Shown piece after piece: positions 7,132-17,000 of a DNA stretch of 64,000 nt; positions within the stretch are counted from its first letter, which is position 1; every line of letters begins with the position of its first letter. Below the pieces are notes generated by a model. It saw only the letters and a list, made by a program, of their open reading frames with translations. It had not been told where the DNA came from and ran no database searches. The stretch comes from Alphaproteobacteria bacterium UBA1301. GTDB taxonomy: Bacteria > Pseudomonadota > Alphaproteobacteria > Micropepsales > Micropepsaceae. Position numbers and translations under genes: made by a program. The stretch spans positions 186,001 to 250,000 of the forward strand of contig DBUB01000004.1 in assembly GCA_002307725.1 (NCBI GenBank), in the 5' to 3' direction.

Positions 7132-8358
7132 GTGATCACGCCACGCCAAAAACCAGCTTCCAAGCCCCTCAGTGCCGGGGAGGCTTTACAACTTCTGGAG
7201 CAGCATGCCCGCGAGGCCCAGGATGTTTTTGCGTCCCGCGTCGACGCCGGCCCCGAGGTCCTCGACTACCTCGCCAAGCACGGGGCGACGGCCACCCGCC
7301 GGGCGGTTGCGGCCAATCCGGCAACGCCTGCTGAATCAAATCACCTGCTGGCCAGCGATGTCGACAAGTCGGTGCGCAAGGCGCTGGCCAGCAAGATCGG
7401 CCGGCTGTTCCCGGGGCTGCTCGCCGAAGAGCAGAAGCATCTGCGCGACATGGCGATCGCCACACTGGAGAAGCTCGCCCGCGACGAAGTCTCGGAAGTG
7501 CGCGCCATCCTCGCCGAAGAGATTGCCCTTCACGATTGCGTGCCCAAGTCGGTGATCCAAATGCTGGCCCATGACTCCGATCCGAAAGTGGCGCTGCCAG
7601 TGATCGAGTTCTCGCCGCGGCTCGACGATCGCGATCTCATCCAGCTGGTGGTGGCGACGCGCGCCAGCAACATCCTCTCCGCCGTGGCGCGGCGCAAAAA
7701 CCTTTCCGGCGACGTGTCGGACGCGGTGGCGACGACCCTCGACATCGACGCGGTGGCCGCCCTTTTGGCCAACACCGATGCGGCGATCCGCACCAAGACG
7801 CTCGACAAGATCATCAGCCAAGCGGCGGAAGTGGCCGAATGGCATGTGCCGCTGGTGGTCCGCGCCGATCTCTCCCGCAATGCCATCCGGCGGCTGGCCA
7901 CGTTCGTCGGCAGCGCGCTGATCGACACATTGGCCGCCCGTTCGGGCCTCGACGAGGCCACGCGCAACCATCTCAAGTCCAAGCTCGAAGACCGCCGGAG
8001 CACCGAAGCGGCCGCCGAAGCGGCCGTGGTGGAAGCGGCGCGCCAAGCCGGAACCCTCAACGAAGCCTTCGTCGCCGAAGCGGTGGAAGAATGCCGCAAA
8101 GAAACCGTCGTACGTGCTTTGAGTGTGCTGGCCAAAACCGACGAAGCCACCGTACGCCGCGTCATCGAGTCTCGCTCCGCCAAGGGCGCCATTGCCCTGG
8201 TCTGGCGCGCCGGCCTGTCGATGCGCGTCGCCTTCAAGCTGCAGACCCAGGTCATGCGCCTTGCCGGCAATGATCTAGTACCCGCCCGGCGCGGCATCGA
8301 CTTCCCGCTGACCGAGGACGAGATGCGCTGGCACCTCGGTTATTTCGGAATTACCTAA
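7132..8358 (+). CDS. DUF2336 family protein
   Basis: This protein of about 408 residues is built almost entirely of short amphipathic helices and matches the alphaproteobacterial DUF2336 family, whose function is unknown. Repeated units resembling HEAT-like helical hairpins run through the first 300 residues (for example LARDEVSEVRAILAEEIAL). A charged, Ala/Glu-rich stretch lies near residues 280-310. I choose the GTG at 7132 because GGAG precedes it by 7 bases; the frame extends further upstream only through sequence unlike protein. It has no obvious operon partner, since 314 bases separate it from the next gene. Confidence 0.75.
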   Translation: MITPRQKPASKPLSAGEALQLLEQHAREAQDVFASRVDAGPEVLDYLAKHGATATRRAVAANPATPAESNHLLASDVDKSVRKALASKIGRLFPGLLAEEQKHLRDMAIATLEKLARDEVSEVRAILAEEIALHDCVPKSVIQMLAHDSDPKVALPVIEFSPRLDDRDLIQLVVATRASNILSAVARRKNLSGDVSDAVATTLDIDAVAALLANTDAAIRTKTLDKIISQAAEVAEWHVPLVVRADLSRNAIRRLATFVGSALIDTLAARSGLDEATRNHLKSKLEDRRSTEAAAEAAVVEAARQAGTLNEAFVAEAVEECRKETVVRALSVLAKTDEATVRRVIESRSAKGAIALVWRAGLSMRVAFKLQTQVMRLAGNDLVPARRGIDFPLTEDEMRWHLGYFGIT

Positions 8359-8672
8359 TGCCGGCCCGGCGCCACCGGTGCGTCGTGCGCGGGCATCTCC
8401 AGCATTCACCGTGCGAGATGGTATCCTCGCCCTCGCGCTGCATACCCCGGCAGCGCGTCCACCAAGCCGCAGCACTGCAAGCCCTTTGGCAGACGACCGA
8501 TGGCATCGGCACAACCTCGCGATAAACGCAATCTTAACCAGTCTGAATAATATTGGCTCTGCTGGTGCCAAGGTCGTCATCGCACCATACGTTCAAAGCG
8601 GCCGCCGTGGGGAAAATCCGATCTGTTTCCTGGCGAAGCACAGATTGTAGCCACTAGGCAGGAGGGGGCCCC
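8359..8672. other. Intergenic region before the UDP-glucuronate decarboxylase gene
   Basis: No gene, tRNA or clear terminator is visible in these 314 bases. An AT-richer patch around 8535-8560 could hold the promoter of the next gene, and an AGGAGG ribosome-binding site ends the region. Confidence 0.5.
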
Positions 8673-9656
8673 GTGACGTTCTTTCCAGACAAACGAATTT
8701 TGGTAACGGGTGGTGCGGGCTTTATAGGGTCACATCTCTGCGAGCGCCTTTTGGCGCAGGGTCAGGAGATCCTGTGCGTCGACAATTTCTTTACCGGACG
8801 GCGCCAGAACGTCGACCACCTTGTCGAACATCCGCGGTTCGAAGTGTTGCGCCACGACATCACATTTCCGCTCTTTGTCGAAGTCGATCAGATCTACAAT
8901 TTGGCCTGCCCGGCCTCGCCCATCCACTACCAGCTCGATCCGGTTCAGACGACCAAGACGAGTGTTCTTGGCGCCGTGAACATGCTGGGATTGGCGAAAC
9001 GTCTGCACATTCCGATTTTGCAGGCTTCCACTTCGGAGGTCTATGGCGACCCGTCCGTTCATCCTCAGACGGAATCCTATTGGGGAAACGTCAACCCGAT
9101 CGGTCCCCGGTCCTGCTACGACGAAGGCAAGCGCTGCGCCGAGACGCTGTTCTTCGACTACCATCGCCAGGCGCAGGTGGCCATCAAGGTCGTACGCATC
9201 TTCAACACCTATGGTCCGCGCATGCACCCGCAAGACGGACGCGTGGTGTCAAATTTCATCATGCAAGCGCTGAACAATGAGCCGATCACGATTTACGGCA
9301 GCGGCCTGCAGACCCGGTCATTCTGCTATGTCGACGATCTCGTCAGCGGGCTTATCCGCATGATGGCAACGACGCCCGAGACCGTGGGCCCGATCAATCT
9401 CGGCAACCCGCACGAATTCACCATGCTGGGACTGGCCGAGATGGTGATCCGGTTGACCGGTTCGAAATCTCCGATCGTTCATAAGCCGCTTCCGCACGAT
9501 GATCCCCGGCAGCGCAAGCCGGACATCTCCTCGGCGCAGAAACACCTGGGCTGGGCACCCACCATCGAACTTGAAGAAGGTCTGCTCAAGACAATCTCCT
9601 ATTTCGACGGTCTGCTGCGCGAGGGCATCCGCGAAAAAATTGCTCTCTGCGGTTAG
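8673..9656 (+). CDS. NAD-dependent UDP-glucuronate decarboxylase (UDP-xylose synthase)
   Basis: This 327-residue short-chain dehydrogenase of the extended type is expected to oxidise and decarboxylate UDP-glucuronate to UDP-xylose. The NAD-binding motif is TGGAGFIGSHL. The catalytic pair is Tyr149/Lys153 in SCYDEGKR, where the YDEGKR form is typical of UXS enzymes, and the upstream STSEVYGDP supplies the Ser/Thr. The conserved NLACPASPIHYQ and RIFNTYGPRM segments also fit UXS rather than GalE or RmlB. The start is GTG with AGGAGG upstream. The next gene on the strand, 204 bases away, is a protein O-glycosyltransferase, so UDP-xylose may feed protein or surface glycosylation; that link is inference. 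Confidence 0.88.
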   Translation: MTFFPDKRILVTGGAGFIGSHLCERLLAQGQEILCVDNFFTGRRQNVDHLVEHPRFEVLRHDITFPLFVEVDQIYNLACPASPIHYQLDPVQTTKTSVLGAVNMLGLAKRLHIPILQASTSEVYGDPSVHPQTESYWGNVNPIGPRSCYDEGKRCAETLFFDYHRQAQVAIKVVRIFNTYGPRMHPQDGRVVSNFIMQALNNEPITIYGSGLQTRSFCYVDDLVSGLIRMMATTPETVGPINLGNPHEFTMLGLAEMVIRLTGSKSPIVHKPLPHDDPRQRKPDISSAQKHLGWAPTIELEEGLLKTISYFDGLLREGIREKIALCG

Positions 9657-9860
9657 CCGGAAATGTTCACCGCTCCCTGAAAGGCGTTCGAGAAAAAATT
9701 CGGTATTGCGCAATCCTTGGCTCATTTTCCGGGCCAAATTCCGCGAAAATCCGGCAATTTTACCGTACCTTAACCCTAACAATCCGATGATAAATCCCGG
9801 AACGTTTAACCGCCGGCTCGCCGCCATGTGTTGCCGGGCCACACGCAAGCTGAGGTCGAT

Positions 9861-11954
9861 ATGTCCAATAGCGATTTTTTGACAGCTTTGAACAAAATCA
9901 CTGCTGGCGACATTTCCATCCTTGAACTGATCAACGTGTCTGGCCGGCTTTGTGCCGAAGGTCAGCTCAACCTGGCGAAACAGCTCTACAAGATCTGGAT
10001 CAAGTTCAACGCCAATCACCCCTTGCTCCATGTGGCCTACTTCAACTGTTCCGAACTCGACGCCAAAACCGGCGATGCCAATGGGGCGGTGGCATCCCTG
10101 CAAGCCGCCATTGCAGCCAACCCCGACTTTCTTGCGCCTTACGTCAACCTCGGCAATGCGCTGGAGCGCGCGGGCTCGGCCGACAATGCCGTAGCGCTGT
10201 GGAAATCCGCCATCGCAAGACCCTTGCCGATGATCGGCATCAACGTCGAACATGCCGTCACTATCCTCGAACAAATTGCCCGCGTGCTGGTCGACAAGCA
10301 GCAGATGGACAGCGCCGAAACGGCGATCCGCCAGAGCCTCGATCTGAATCCGCACCGCCCGGCGATCATCGCGCAAATGATTTCAATGCGGCTCGGCAGC
10401 TGCAACTGGCCCATCATCTCGCCTTGGGGCAAGCTCGACCGCAAAACCCTGATGGATGGCGTTCATCCGCTGTCCATGACTTGGTACACCGACGACCCGC
10501 TGTTGCAGCTGGCGGCGGCGATGCGTTACGTCCGCCGGGATTTCGAGGTCACGCCGAAAAACCGCGACGCCGACCGTCGCGCGGCCCCGATCGATCTCAA
10601 AAACCGGCGGCTCAGGGTCGGCTATGTCTCATCCGACTTGCGCGATCATGCCATCGGTTATCTGATGGCCGAATTGTTCGAAGTGCACGACAAATCCAAA
10701 GTCGAAGTCTTCGCTTATTACTGCGGCATTGAATCGAAAAACAGCGCGCTGACGCAGCGCATTCAGGCCGCCGTCGAGCACTGGACCGATATCCGCGCGA
10801 TGAACGATGACGATGCCGCCGCCCTCATTGCGGCCGATGGCATCGATATTCTGGTCGATATCAACGGGCACACCCGCGACTCGCGCACCGGCGTTTTTGC
10901 CCGCCGGCCAGCACCTATTTTGGTCAATTGGCTGGGCTATCCCGGCTCGATGGGAAGCCCGCAGCACCACTACATCATTGCCGACGACTGGATCATTCCG
11001 CCGGAAGCGGAAATGTATTATTCGGAAAGGGTCGCGCGGCTGCCCTGCTACCAGCCGAACGATCGCAAACGCCCGATTCTGACCAAGCGCCCGACGCGCG
11101 CCGATGTGGGGCTGCCGGAAACCGGAATCGTGTTCTGCTGCTTCAATGGTTCGCAGAAGTTCTCCAAGTTTTGCGTCTCGCGCTGGTTCGATATTCTCAA
11201 ACAGGTTCCCGGCAGCGTGCTGTGGCTGCTGGACTGCTCCGCTGAAGCCAAAGCCCGCTTAGCACGCTTTGCCGAACAGTGCGGCGTCGCGCCGGAGCGG
11301 CTCATCTTCGCCCCCAAGCAACACAATGCGGCGCATCTGGCGCGCTATCCTTTGGCAGACCTCTTCCTCGACACCGCACCCTATGGCGCCCACACCACCG
11401 CCTCCGATGCGCTCTGGATGGGCGTGCCGGTGTTGACCTTGTCGGCGCGCAGCTTTGCTTCGCGGGTGTGCGGCAGCTTGGTCCGTTCGGCCGGAATACC
11501 CGATCTGGTTTGCACGAGCCCAGACGAATATGTCCGCCGGGCAGTGGAACTGGCCCACAAGCCGGATCAAATCCTGGCCTATAAGGCCAAGCTGGTGGCC
11601 AATCGCGACAGCTGCACGCTGTTCGACACCGATAAGCTGACACGCAGCCTTGAGGCGCTCTATTTCCAGATGTGCGATGACTACTGGCGCGGCGACCTGC
11701 CCAAGCCTGATCTCACCAATCTCGATGCCTATTTCGAGGCCGGGATCACGCATGACCACGACGCCGTCGAACTGTGCACCGTGGCCGATTATCACGGCCT
11801 GTACCGCAGCCGGTTGGCGCGTTTGCATCTGACGCGCCCGATCCCGCCCGACAACCGGATCTGGTCGGAGGCCGATATTGCAGCGGCAGAAAACCGGGTT
11901 GCGAGTCCGGCACCGGTCCCTGTGGCGGACATCAAGCTGGCGCTTGCCAGTTAG
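9861..11954 (+). CDS. TPR-containing SPINDLY/OGT-type (GT41) glycosyltransferase
   Basis: This protein of about 697 residues combines N-terminal TPR-like helices (about 1-190, including ANPDFLAPYVNLGNALERAG) with a GT41 domain of the O-GlcNAc-transferase/SPINDLY type. GT41 landmarks are LRVGYVSSDLRDHAIGYL, DILVDINGHTRDSR, ILVNWLGYPGSMG, CCFNGSQKFS and LDTAPYGAHTTASDALWMG. Bacterial members attach sugars to Ser/Thr of target proteins, for example flagellins in Caulobacter. The ATG at 9861 has GAGG upstream. Donor and target are unknown: no flagellar genes are nearby, while a UDP-xylose synthase lies just upstream. The carboxy end is a non-conserved acidic tail. Confidence 0.85.
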   Translation: MSNSDFLTALNKITAGDISILELINVSGRLCAEGQLNLAKQLYKIWIKFNANHPLLHVAYFNCSELDAKTGDANGAVASLQAAIAANPDFLAPYVNLGNALERAGSADNAVALWKSAIARPLPMIGINVEHAVTILEQIARVLVDKQQMDSAETAIRQSLDLNPHRPAIIAQMISMRLGSCNWPIISPWGKLDRKTLMDGVHPLSMTWYTDDPLLQLAAAMRYVRRDFEVTPKNRDADRRAAPIDLKNRRLRVGYVSSDLRDHAIGYLMAELFEVHDKSKVEVFAYYCGIESKNSALTQRIQAAVEHWTDIRAMNDDDAAALIAADGIDILVDINGHTRDSRTGVFARRPAPILVNWLGYPGSMGSPQHHYIIADDWIIPPEAEMYYSERVARLPCYQPNDRKRPILTKRPTRADVGLPETGIVFCCFNGSQKFSKFCVSRWFDILKQVPGSVLWLLDCSAEAKARLARFAEQCGVAPERLIFAPKQHNAAHLARYPLADLFLDTAPYGAHTTASDALWMGVPVLTLSARSFASRVCGSLVRSAGIPDLVCTSPDEYVRRAVELAHKPDQILAYKAKLVANRDSCTLFDTDKLTRSLEALYFQMCDDYWRGDLPKPDLTNLDAYFEAGITHDHDAVELCTVADYHGLYRSRLARLHLTRPIPPDNRIWSEADIAAAENRVASPAPVPVADIKLALAS

Positions 11955-12055
11955 AGCGCTTCACCGAAAAGTGGAATCCGGTTTTCGGCCATGAAGCGCG
12001 ACAAACAAAGAATTTAGAGCGTTTCATCGTTTCCGTGAAACGGTGAAATGCTCTA
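11954..12055. repeat. GAGCG-family intergenic repeat with large hairpin
   Basis: The segment starts AGAGCGCTTCACCGAAAAGT and continues into CCGGTTTTCGG, then at 12015-12055 forms a hairpin beginning TAGAGCGTTTCATCGTTTC and ending GCTCTA. The same words (GAGCG, GAAAAGTG, CGGTTTTC) recur at 47816-47870 and twice at 57771-57889. It follows the glycosyltransferase stop directly and may act as its transcript end. Confidence 0.7.
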
Positions 12056-12262
12056 GGCGGCAGCGCTTGTTATTGTCTTGACGGAATTCGGACGACGGCG
12101 CCGCGATTGCCAAGGCGCCGCCGGAGTCGACACGGGGCTAGCGCCGCGTCATATTCCCCCCGTTCGGGCCACGCGGATTCGATCGCATCCCGAGCAGGGT
12201 GAGCCAAAAAGCGCCAAACAGTTTGGCCGGCTCTCCGTAAGTCTTTGATCTAAAAAGACGAT

Positions 12263-12336
12263 GCGGGCGTAGTTCAATGGTAGAACGGCAGCTTCCCAAG
12301 CTGCATACGAGGGTTCGATTCCCTTCGCCCGCTCCA
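12263..12336 (+). tRNA. tRNA-Gly (anticodon CCC)
   Basis: A complete cloverleaf is visible. The acceptor stem GCGGGCG pairs with CGCCCGC; the D-arm is followed by the anticodon stem GCAGC/GCTGC around loop TTCCCAA (anticodon CCC). The T-arm is AGGGT-TCGATTC-CCTT, the discriminator is T, and CCA is encoded. It reads GGG glycine codons. Confidence 0.95.
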
Positions 12337-12712
12337 GCCTTCGCCCTGCGAAGCGAGAGAAGGCTGTCCCGCCGTAGCCCACAGGGCGAAGGCGGACTGG
12401 CTGCCGCGAGCTACGGCTCGACAAGCCAACGCTTGAGCGAAATCACTGCCCCGTTTTTACAGCCCGTTTTTCCGAACTCGTTCTGAGAGCGTTCTATTGC
12501 CGTCACCTGTTGTGTCCGGACAATGTCGCCGGCATCAGCATGACCCGCTGGCGCATCGGCGTCTCGGCAGCGAAAATCGATCGCCGACTAGCCCTGAGGA
12601 AACACGCTGAGGTTAACCGACGCGGGGCACCCCCTGGAACGCTTTGATCCATAGCAAACGCGGCCTTTCTCATGCCACCATCGAACATCCGTTCGGGGAC
12701 GTTCGAACCGCT
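12337..12712. other. Intergenic region after tRNA-Gly, with palindromic repeat
   Basis: Downstream of the tRNA lies AGCCTTC...GAAGGCT (about 12336-12367). It is followed by a second palindromic block, GTCCCGCC ... GGCGGAC (about 12368-12402), a type of small repeat common in alphaproteobacterial intergenic DNA. No gene is supported between it and the LuxR-type regulator. Confidence 0.5.
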
Positions 12713-13582
12713 GTGGAACAAACAAAGAAGAACAAGAAGAAGGCCACTGCCAAGCCGGCTCGCCGTGCCGCCGCAAAAAAGAACGGCGCGAGAACCCGTG
12801 CGGTGGTGCCGCAGTCGCCCGGATTGCCCGTCATTCTGAACCTCAACGCGCCGTCACCGAATACCGTGTTCGGGCTTGCGGCTTTCGAGTACATCGAACG
12901 GATCCAGACGGTTTGCGAACCCGCGCCAATTCAGGATGCCTTCGTTGCGGCGATCAGCGCGCTGGGCATCACCAACTTCGCCTTGCTGGAGATCACGCCC
13001 GATCCGGATACGTTCGGCCGCGGCGTCATTGGCGACACCATGCCGGACGGCTGGAAACAGCGCTACTTCGAACAACGCTATGCCGAGACTGACCCCTGCG
13101 TTATCGAGATCATGACAAATCCCGAACCGTTTCTTTGGAGCGAAGCGTTGGGCAAATCGAGCGCCGACAAACTGCAGCGCCGGATATTCCACGAAGCAAC
13201 GGAATTTTGCCTGAACGAAGGCATGTGCATTCCGATCTATGGACCGCGCCGTTACATGGCGTTTGCCACGCTCGCCGGGATGCATCTCGATCTGACGCCC
13301 GCTTCTCGCGCGGCGTTTCACGTCATGGCGCTCTATACCCACAATCGGCTGATGAAACTGGCACAGGCAGGCCAATGCCCCCTCCCCGGCTTAACGCGCC
13401 GTGAAGCAAATTGCTTGCAGTGGGTGGCGCAAGGAAAAACCGATTGGGAGATCGGCGAAATCCTGAATATCAGCGAGCGCACTGCTCATTGGTATATCGA
13501 ATCCGCCAAACGCAAATTGGGCGTGGCGACACGCGTGCAAGCGGTGGTCAGGGCCGTCGTTAGCGGACTCATCGCGATCTAA
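12713..13582 (+). CDS. LuxR-family regulator with autoinducer-binding-like domain (LuxR solo)
   Basis: This is a two-domain transcription factor of about 289 residues. An N-terminal autoinducer-binding-like domain keeps the TraR/LuxR ligand-pocket pattern: Trp and Tyr in GWKQRYFEQRY, the DP of AETDPCV and the Trp of PFLWSEA. A C-terminal LuxR helix-turn-helix follows: LTRREANCLQWVAQGKTDWE and then ILNISERTAHWYI. Before the ligand domain lies an unusual Lys/Arg/Ala-rich tail of about 40 residues. No luxI-type synthase is present, so it is a solo that may sense external or other ligands. The start is uncertain: GTG 12713 is used here, but a TTG at 12644 in the same frame would add 23 residues. 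Confidence 0.8.
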   Translation: MEQTKKNKKKATAKPARRAAAKKNGARTRAVVPQSPGLPVILNLNAPSPNTVFGLAAFEYIERIQTVCEPAPIQDAFVAAISALGITNFALLEITPDPDTFGRGVIGDTMPDGWKQRYFEQRYAETDPCVIEIMTNPEPFLWSEALGKSSADKLQRRIFHEATEFCLNEGMCIPIYGPRRYMAFATLAGMHLDLTPASRAAFHVMALYTHNRLMKLAQAGQCPLPGLTRREANCLQWVAQGKTDWEIGEILNISERTAHWYIESAKRKLGVATRVQAVVRAVVSGLIAI

Positions 13583-13721
13583 ACCCGTGGTTTTGGATGG
13601 CCGCGAAACCCGCCAAGATTGAGCTAAACACAAACCTTATGGAAGTCTATCCGTCCAATCAGTGGGGGGGCGCCCACACCGGCGTTATGACAGCATCGGC
13701 AGACCGGTGGAGCGGACCCCA

Positions 13722-13973
13722 ATGCCAAACAAAACAATCAGCAAAAAGCGAACGCAAGCGCCAGATAAAGGGCAAGCGGGAGAAATCCTGTGCGAAACGA
13801 TGCTCGAGTCACTCCTCCAACTCCATATCGATTTCGGCGTCATGAGGTGCATCAAGGAAGCGGGCCCGCTGCTCTACAAGCTCATGGAAATCGCCTATTT
13901 CGCCAAGCCAAACCAAAAGCGCCAGCGCAAAGCCAAGCCACGCAAGCGCGCGTCGCGCAGCCTGCTGCACTGA
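13722..13973 (+). CDS. Small basic hypothetical protein
   Basis: This 83-residue protein begins MPNKTISKKRTQAPDKGQ and has a central predicted helix (ILCETMLESLLQLHIDFGVM). It ends in a strongly basic tail rich in Lys/Arg. GGAG lies about 9 bases before the ATG. It follows the LuxR solo by 140 bases on the same strand and could be its partner or target. I do not recognise a family. Composition and ribosome-binding site favour a real gene, but the evidence is moderate. Confidence 0.5.
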   Translation: MPNKTISKKRTQAPDKGQAGEILCETMLESLLQLHIDFGVMRCIKEAGPLLYKLMEIAYFAKPNQKRQRKAKPRKRASRSLLH

Positions 13974-14002
13974 GTAAGACCGGACCCACCCGCTCGTGAC
14001 GC

Positions 14003-17000
14003 TTACCGCGCAGGCAGCCGCACGGTGTTGTTGAGCAGCGTGATTTCCTTTTGCGACGAGACGATTTGAACGACCGCGCCCGCCGAATGAAAATTGGCCG
14101 GCAGCGTCAGCGTGACCGTCGCGGTATGGGGCTTCAGATCCTTCGGCGCCAGCAGGGCTGGCGTGGCAGCTTCGGCCACGACCTTGCCGTGGGCATCCAC
14201 CACGCGCACCGAGGCCGGTTTGGCGTCTTGCGCTCCCAAGCTATGCACCGTGACCGACACGCTGTCGCCCTGGCGTACGACGTCGTCGCTGCCGATACCG
14301 AGATCTGCCCGCGTGTTCGGTGCGTCACCGCTCGGTGTCTTCAAGGTGAACTCGTAGACCGTTGTTTTGTGCGGCGCGAATTCGACGTCGACCGATGCAG
14401 TTTTCTCGAACGCGATGCTGCGCGCCTTGGCCGTGGCGGGTAAATTGTCCTTGGCATCGCCAGGACCTGATTTCACATCCCATTGGCCGGAGTCGACGTT
14501 CCAGCCGGTCAGCTTCGCCTTCACCGGCTTGGCGGTGATGTTATAGGCGATCACCTTGAAATGGCTGCGGGTCGCATTGGGCATCAGCAAGGCGACACTC
14601 ACCGCCCCTTCCGGATCTGGGAACGCCCAGGAAACCGTCGCGCCGGGATAGATGTTGCCGCGCACCAGCGCGACGCCGCCCGTGCGGGTGCGCTGCAGAT
14701 ATTGGTTGTCGATTTCGACCCGGTCAATCCACCAATGCCCTTCGGTACGCGAATACATCGTCTCGTTCTGGCGGGCGAGTTCGTCACCGTACAGCGCTTC
14801 AAGATACTTCTTATCGCCCGTCATTTCCCAGGCGTAATAGCGCTCGAGATTGCCGCCTTTGCCGGAGGACGCCCGGCGCACCGCCGCCGCGCCCCAACTG
14901 TCCTGCTTGCCGAGCACGCCCACGAGATCCTCGTTCAAATTCGTGATCGGCTTGATGTTGTCGTTCTCGGCAACGATACGCGCGCCGCCGACGCTGACGG
15001 AATCGCTGGTGGCCGCTTGATGGACCGACGCCAGGATCGGCCGCAGGTATTTTTCGTCGCCGGTCCAGCGCCAGGCCGCCCACATCAACTGCATCGGCGT
15101 GGTGCCGGCCGGCAGTTTGCCGCGCGAGGCATCGGTTCGCCAGTTGATCTCGTCCGGGAAGCTCCAGTTGCCCTGCGCGTCTTGTTTGCCATGCGCCAGA
15201 ATACCGTCGCTGAGGCCGATGATGAATTTCTTGCCGGTCGGATCGTTGTTGAAGTCGGCCATCAACAGGCCGGGATGCAGCACCAGATAGGAATAGTACT
15301 TGCCCCATTCCCACGGGCCTTCGCGATAAGAGTCGGTGCCGGAATACCAATTGGTGTTGAAATGCATGTGCCCGGCCGGATTGACCGAGATGATCCGGTC
15401 ATACGCCGCCACCGTCGTCATCAGACGCTCCACCACCTTGGGATCGCCGTAGGCGAGGTACATCGCCTCGCTGTTGGCGTTGATGCCGTCTTCATAGGAA
15501 TGCAACTCGTCCAGCATCAGCGTGGCAAGGCCGTTCGTGAGCATGCCGTTCTTATAGATGGCTTCGTTCATCCGGCTGAACGACTGGCGCACTTTCTCAC
15601 TGTCGACACCCATCAGAGCAAGGCCCGGCCACTGTCCGAGCAGATCGGTATCGTCCGACAGGCCGCCGCCAAAATCGCCGAAATCGGATTGGCGATTGTC
15701 GATCCACCAATTGACGAAATGGCGCACACCCTTGAGATCCTGAAGCTGCAGGAAAGCCCAATCGGGAACGCCTTTGGGGGGCTTGGGCAACGTATAGGGC
15801 AGCGTGCCCTGGCTGTTGTAAGCGATGTCGTTCCAATATTCGCGGGCGATCTTGTTTTCGGGATCGACCCGTAGGAGATCGGTGGCATCGGCCACGACGC
15901 GCTCATAAAGCTTTTCACGCATCGAGGCGGGGTGCTCTTCGACCAGGAACCCCCAATTGTCTTTCACTTGGGCTAGACGGTCGGCGATGTGCTCTTTCAA
16001 GGATTCAGCGCGGTCCTTGAACACAAGCTGGATCTTGGTACCGTTGAGCGCGTCAGCGGTGAAGCCGTCGCCGGACCCGGCCAGCGCGATGTAGAAGCTT
16101 TTGTTCGGCAGAATGCGGTCGCGCAAATCGAGCCACAGCGTCTTCGCCTCGCCCGGTTTCACCGCGACGGTGATGTCGAGCATGTTGCGCATCGGCCAGA
16201 TCGGGTCCTTGACCTGGATGTTGATCGGGAAAAGCCCATTCATCGTCGGCTTGACGTTGAGCGCCGGCAAGGTGATGGCGATGCCGTCGAGCCCATCATG
16301 CATATTCGCCCAGCCATAGCCCCACGAGCGGTAGAGCGGCAGCGCTGGCGGCGAGGCGCCGTATTCGTAGGGAATCAAAACATGGATCAGCGGCAGCTTG
16401 GGCCCAGCGCCAGCCACGCGCGGGCGCGACGGCGCCGCATCCGGCAAGGCCACCACGGTCGCTTGGGACTCCGGCGTGTAGCGGCCTTTGATGAAGGCAT
16501 TCAACTCGTCGAGGTCGGGTGAATCAGCCGCGGCGTTCGACCGGATGACATAAGTCTGCGTCACCGTTCCCTTCGGCACGACGCCGGGATGAATGTCGTA
16601 GGCCGCAATTTCCTGGATCGGCGTTTCCTGCGCGATGTTGTTGAAGTGCAAAACACCGCCGGTCCGCTCCTGCGGAAACTGATAAAAGGTGCGTTCCTGG
16701 TCCTTCGCGCGCGTCGCGATTTCCGCCGGAGCAATGCCGTTCTTGGTGGCATAGGTCAGATTGCCGTAGGCCGCGCCCTGCAGCTCGATGTGATTCCACG
16801 TCTCATTGGGCAAGGTGAGGGTTAGCGTCTTGCCGCCCTCGACGTAGGTGTTCCAATCCGGCAAGGGAAAATAATCGTCCCGGCCCGGCAATCGCGAGCG
16901 ATTGTAAACCCCCGGCCAGGTGGTTTCCGAAATGCCGTCAGTCGCCTTGTACATCCACTCCTTGATGTCCTTGGCGTCGGTGGATTCGACCTTGCGGATG

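Noticed and set aside
12149..12424. Minus-strand open frame of 91 residues containing GIEPSYAAWEAAVLPLNYAR
   Set aside because: This peptide is the well-known false protein made by translating the antisense strand of a tRNA-Gly gene; it covers the tRNA at 12263-12336.
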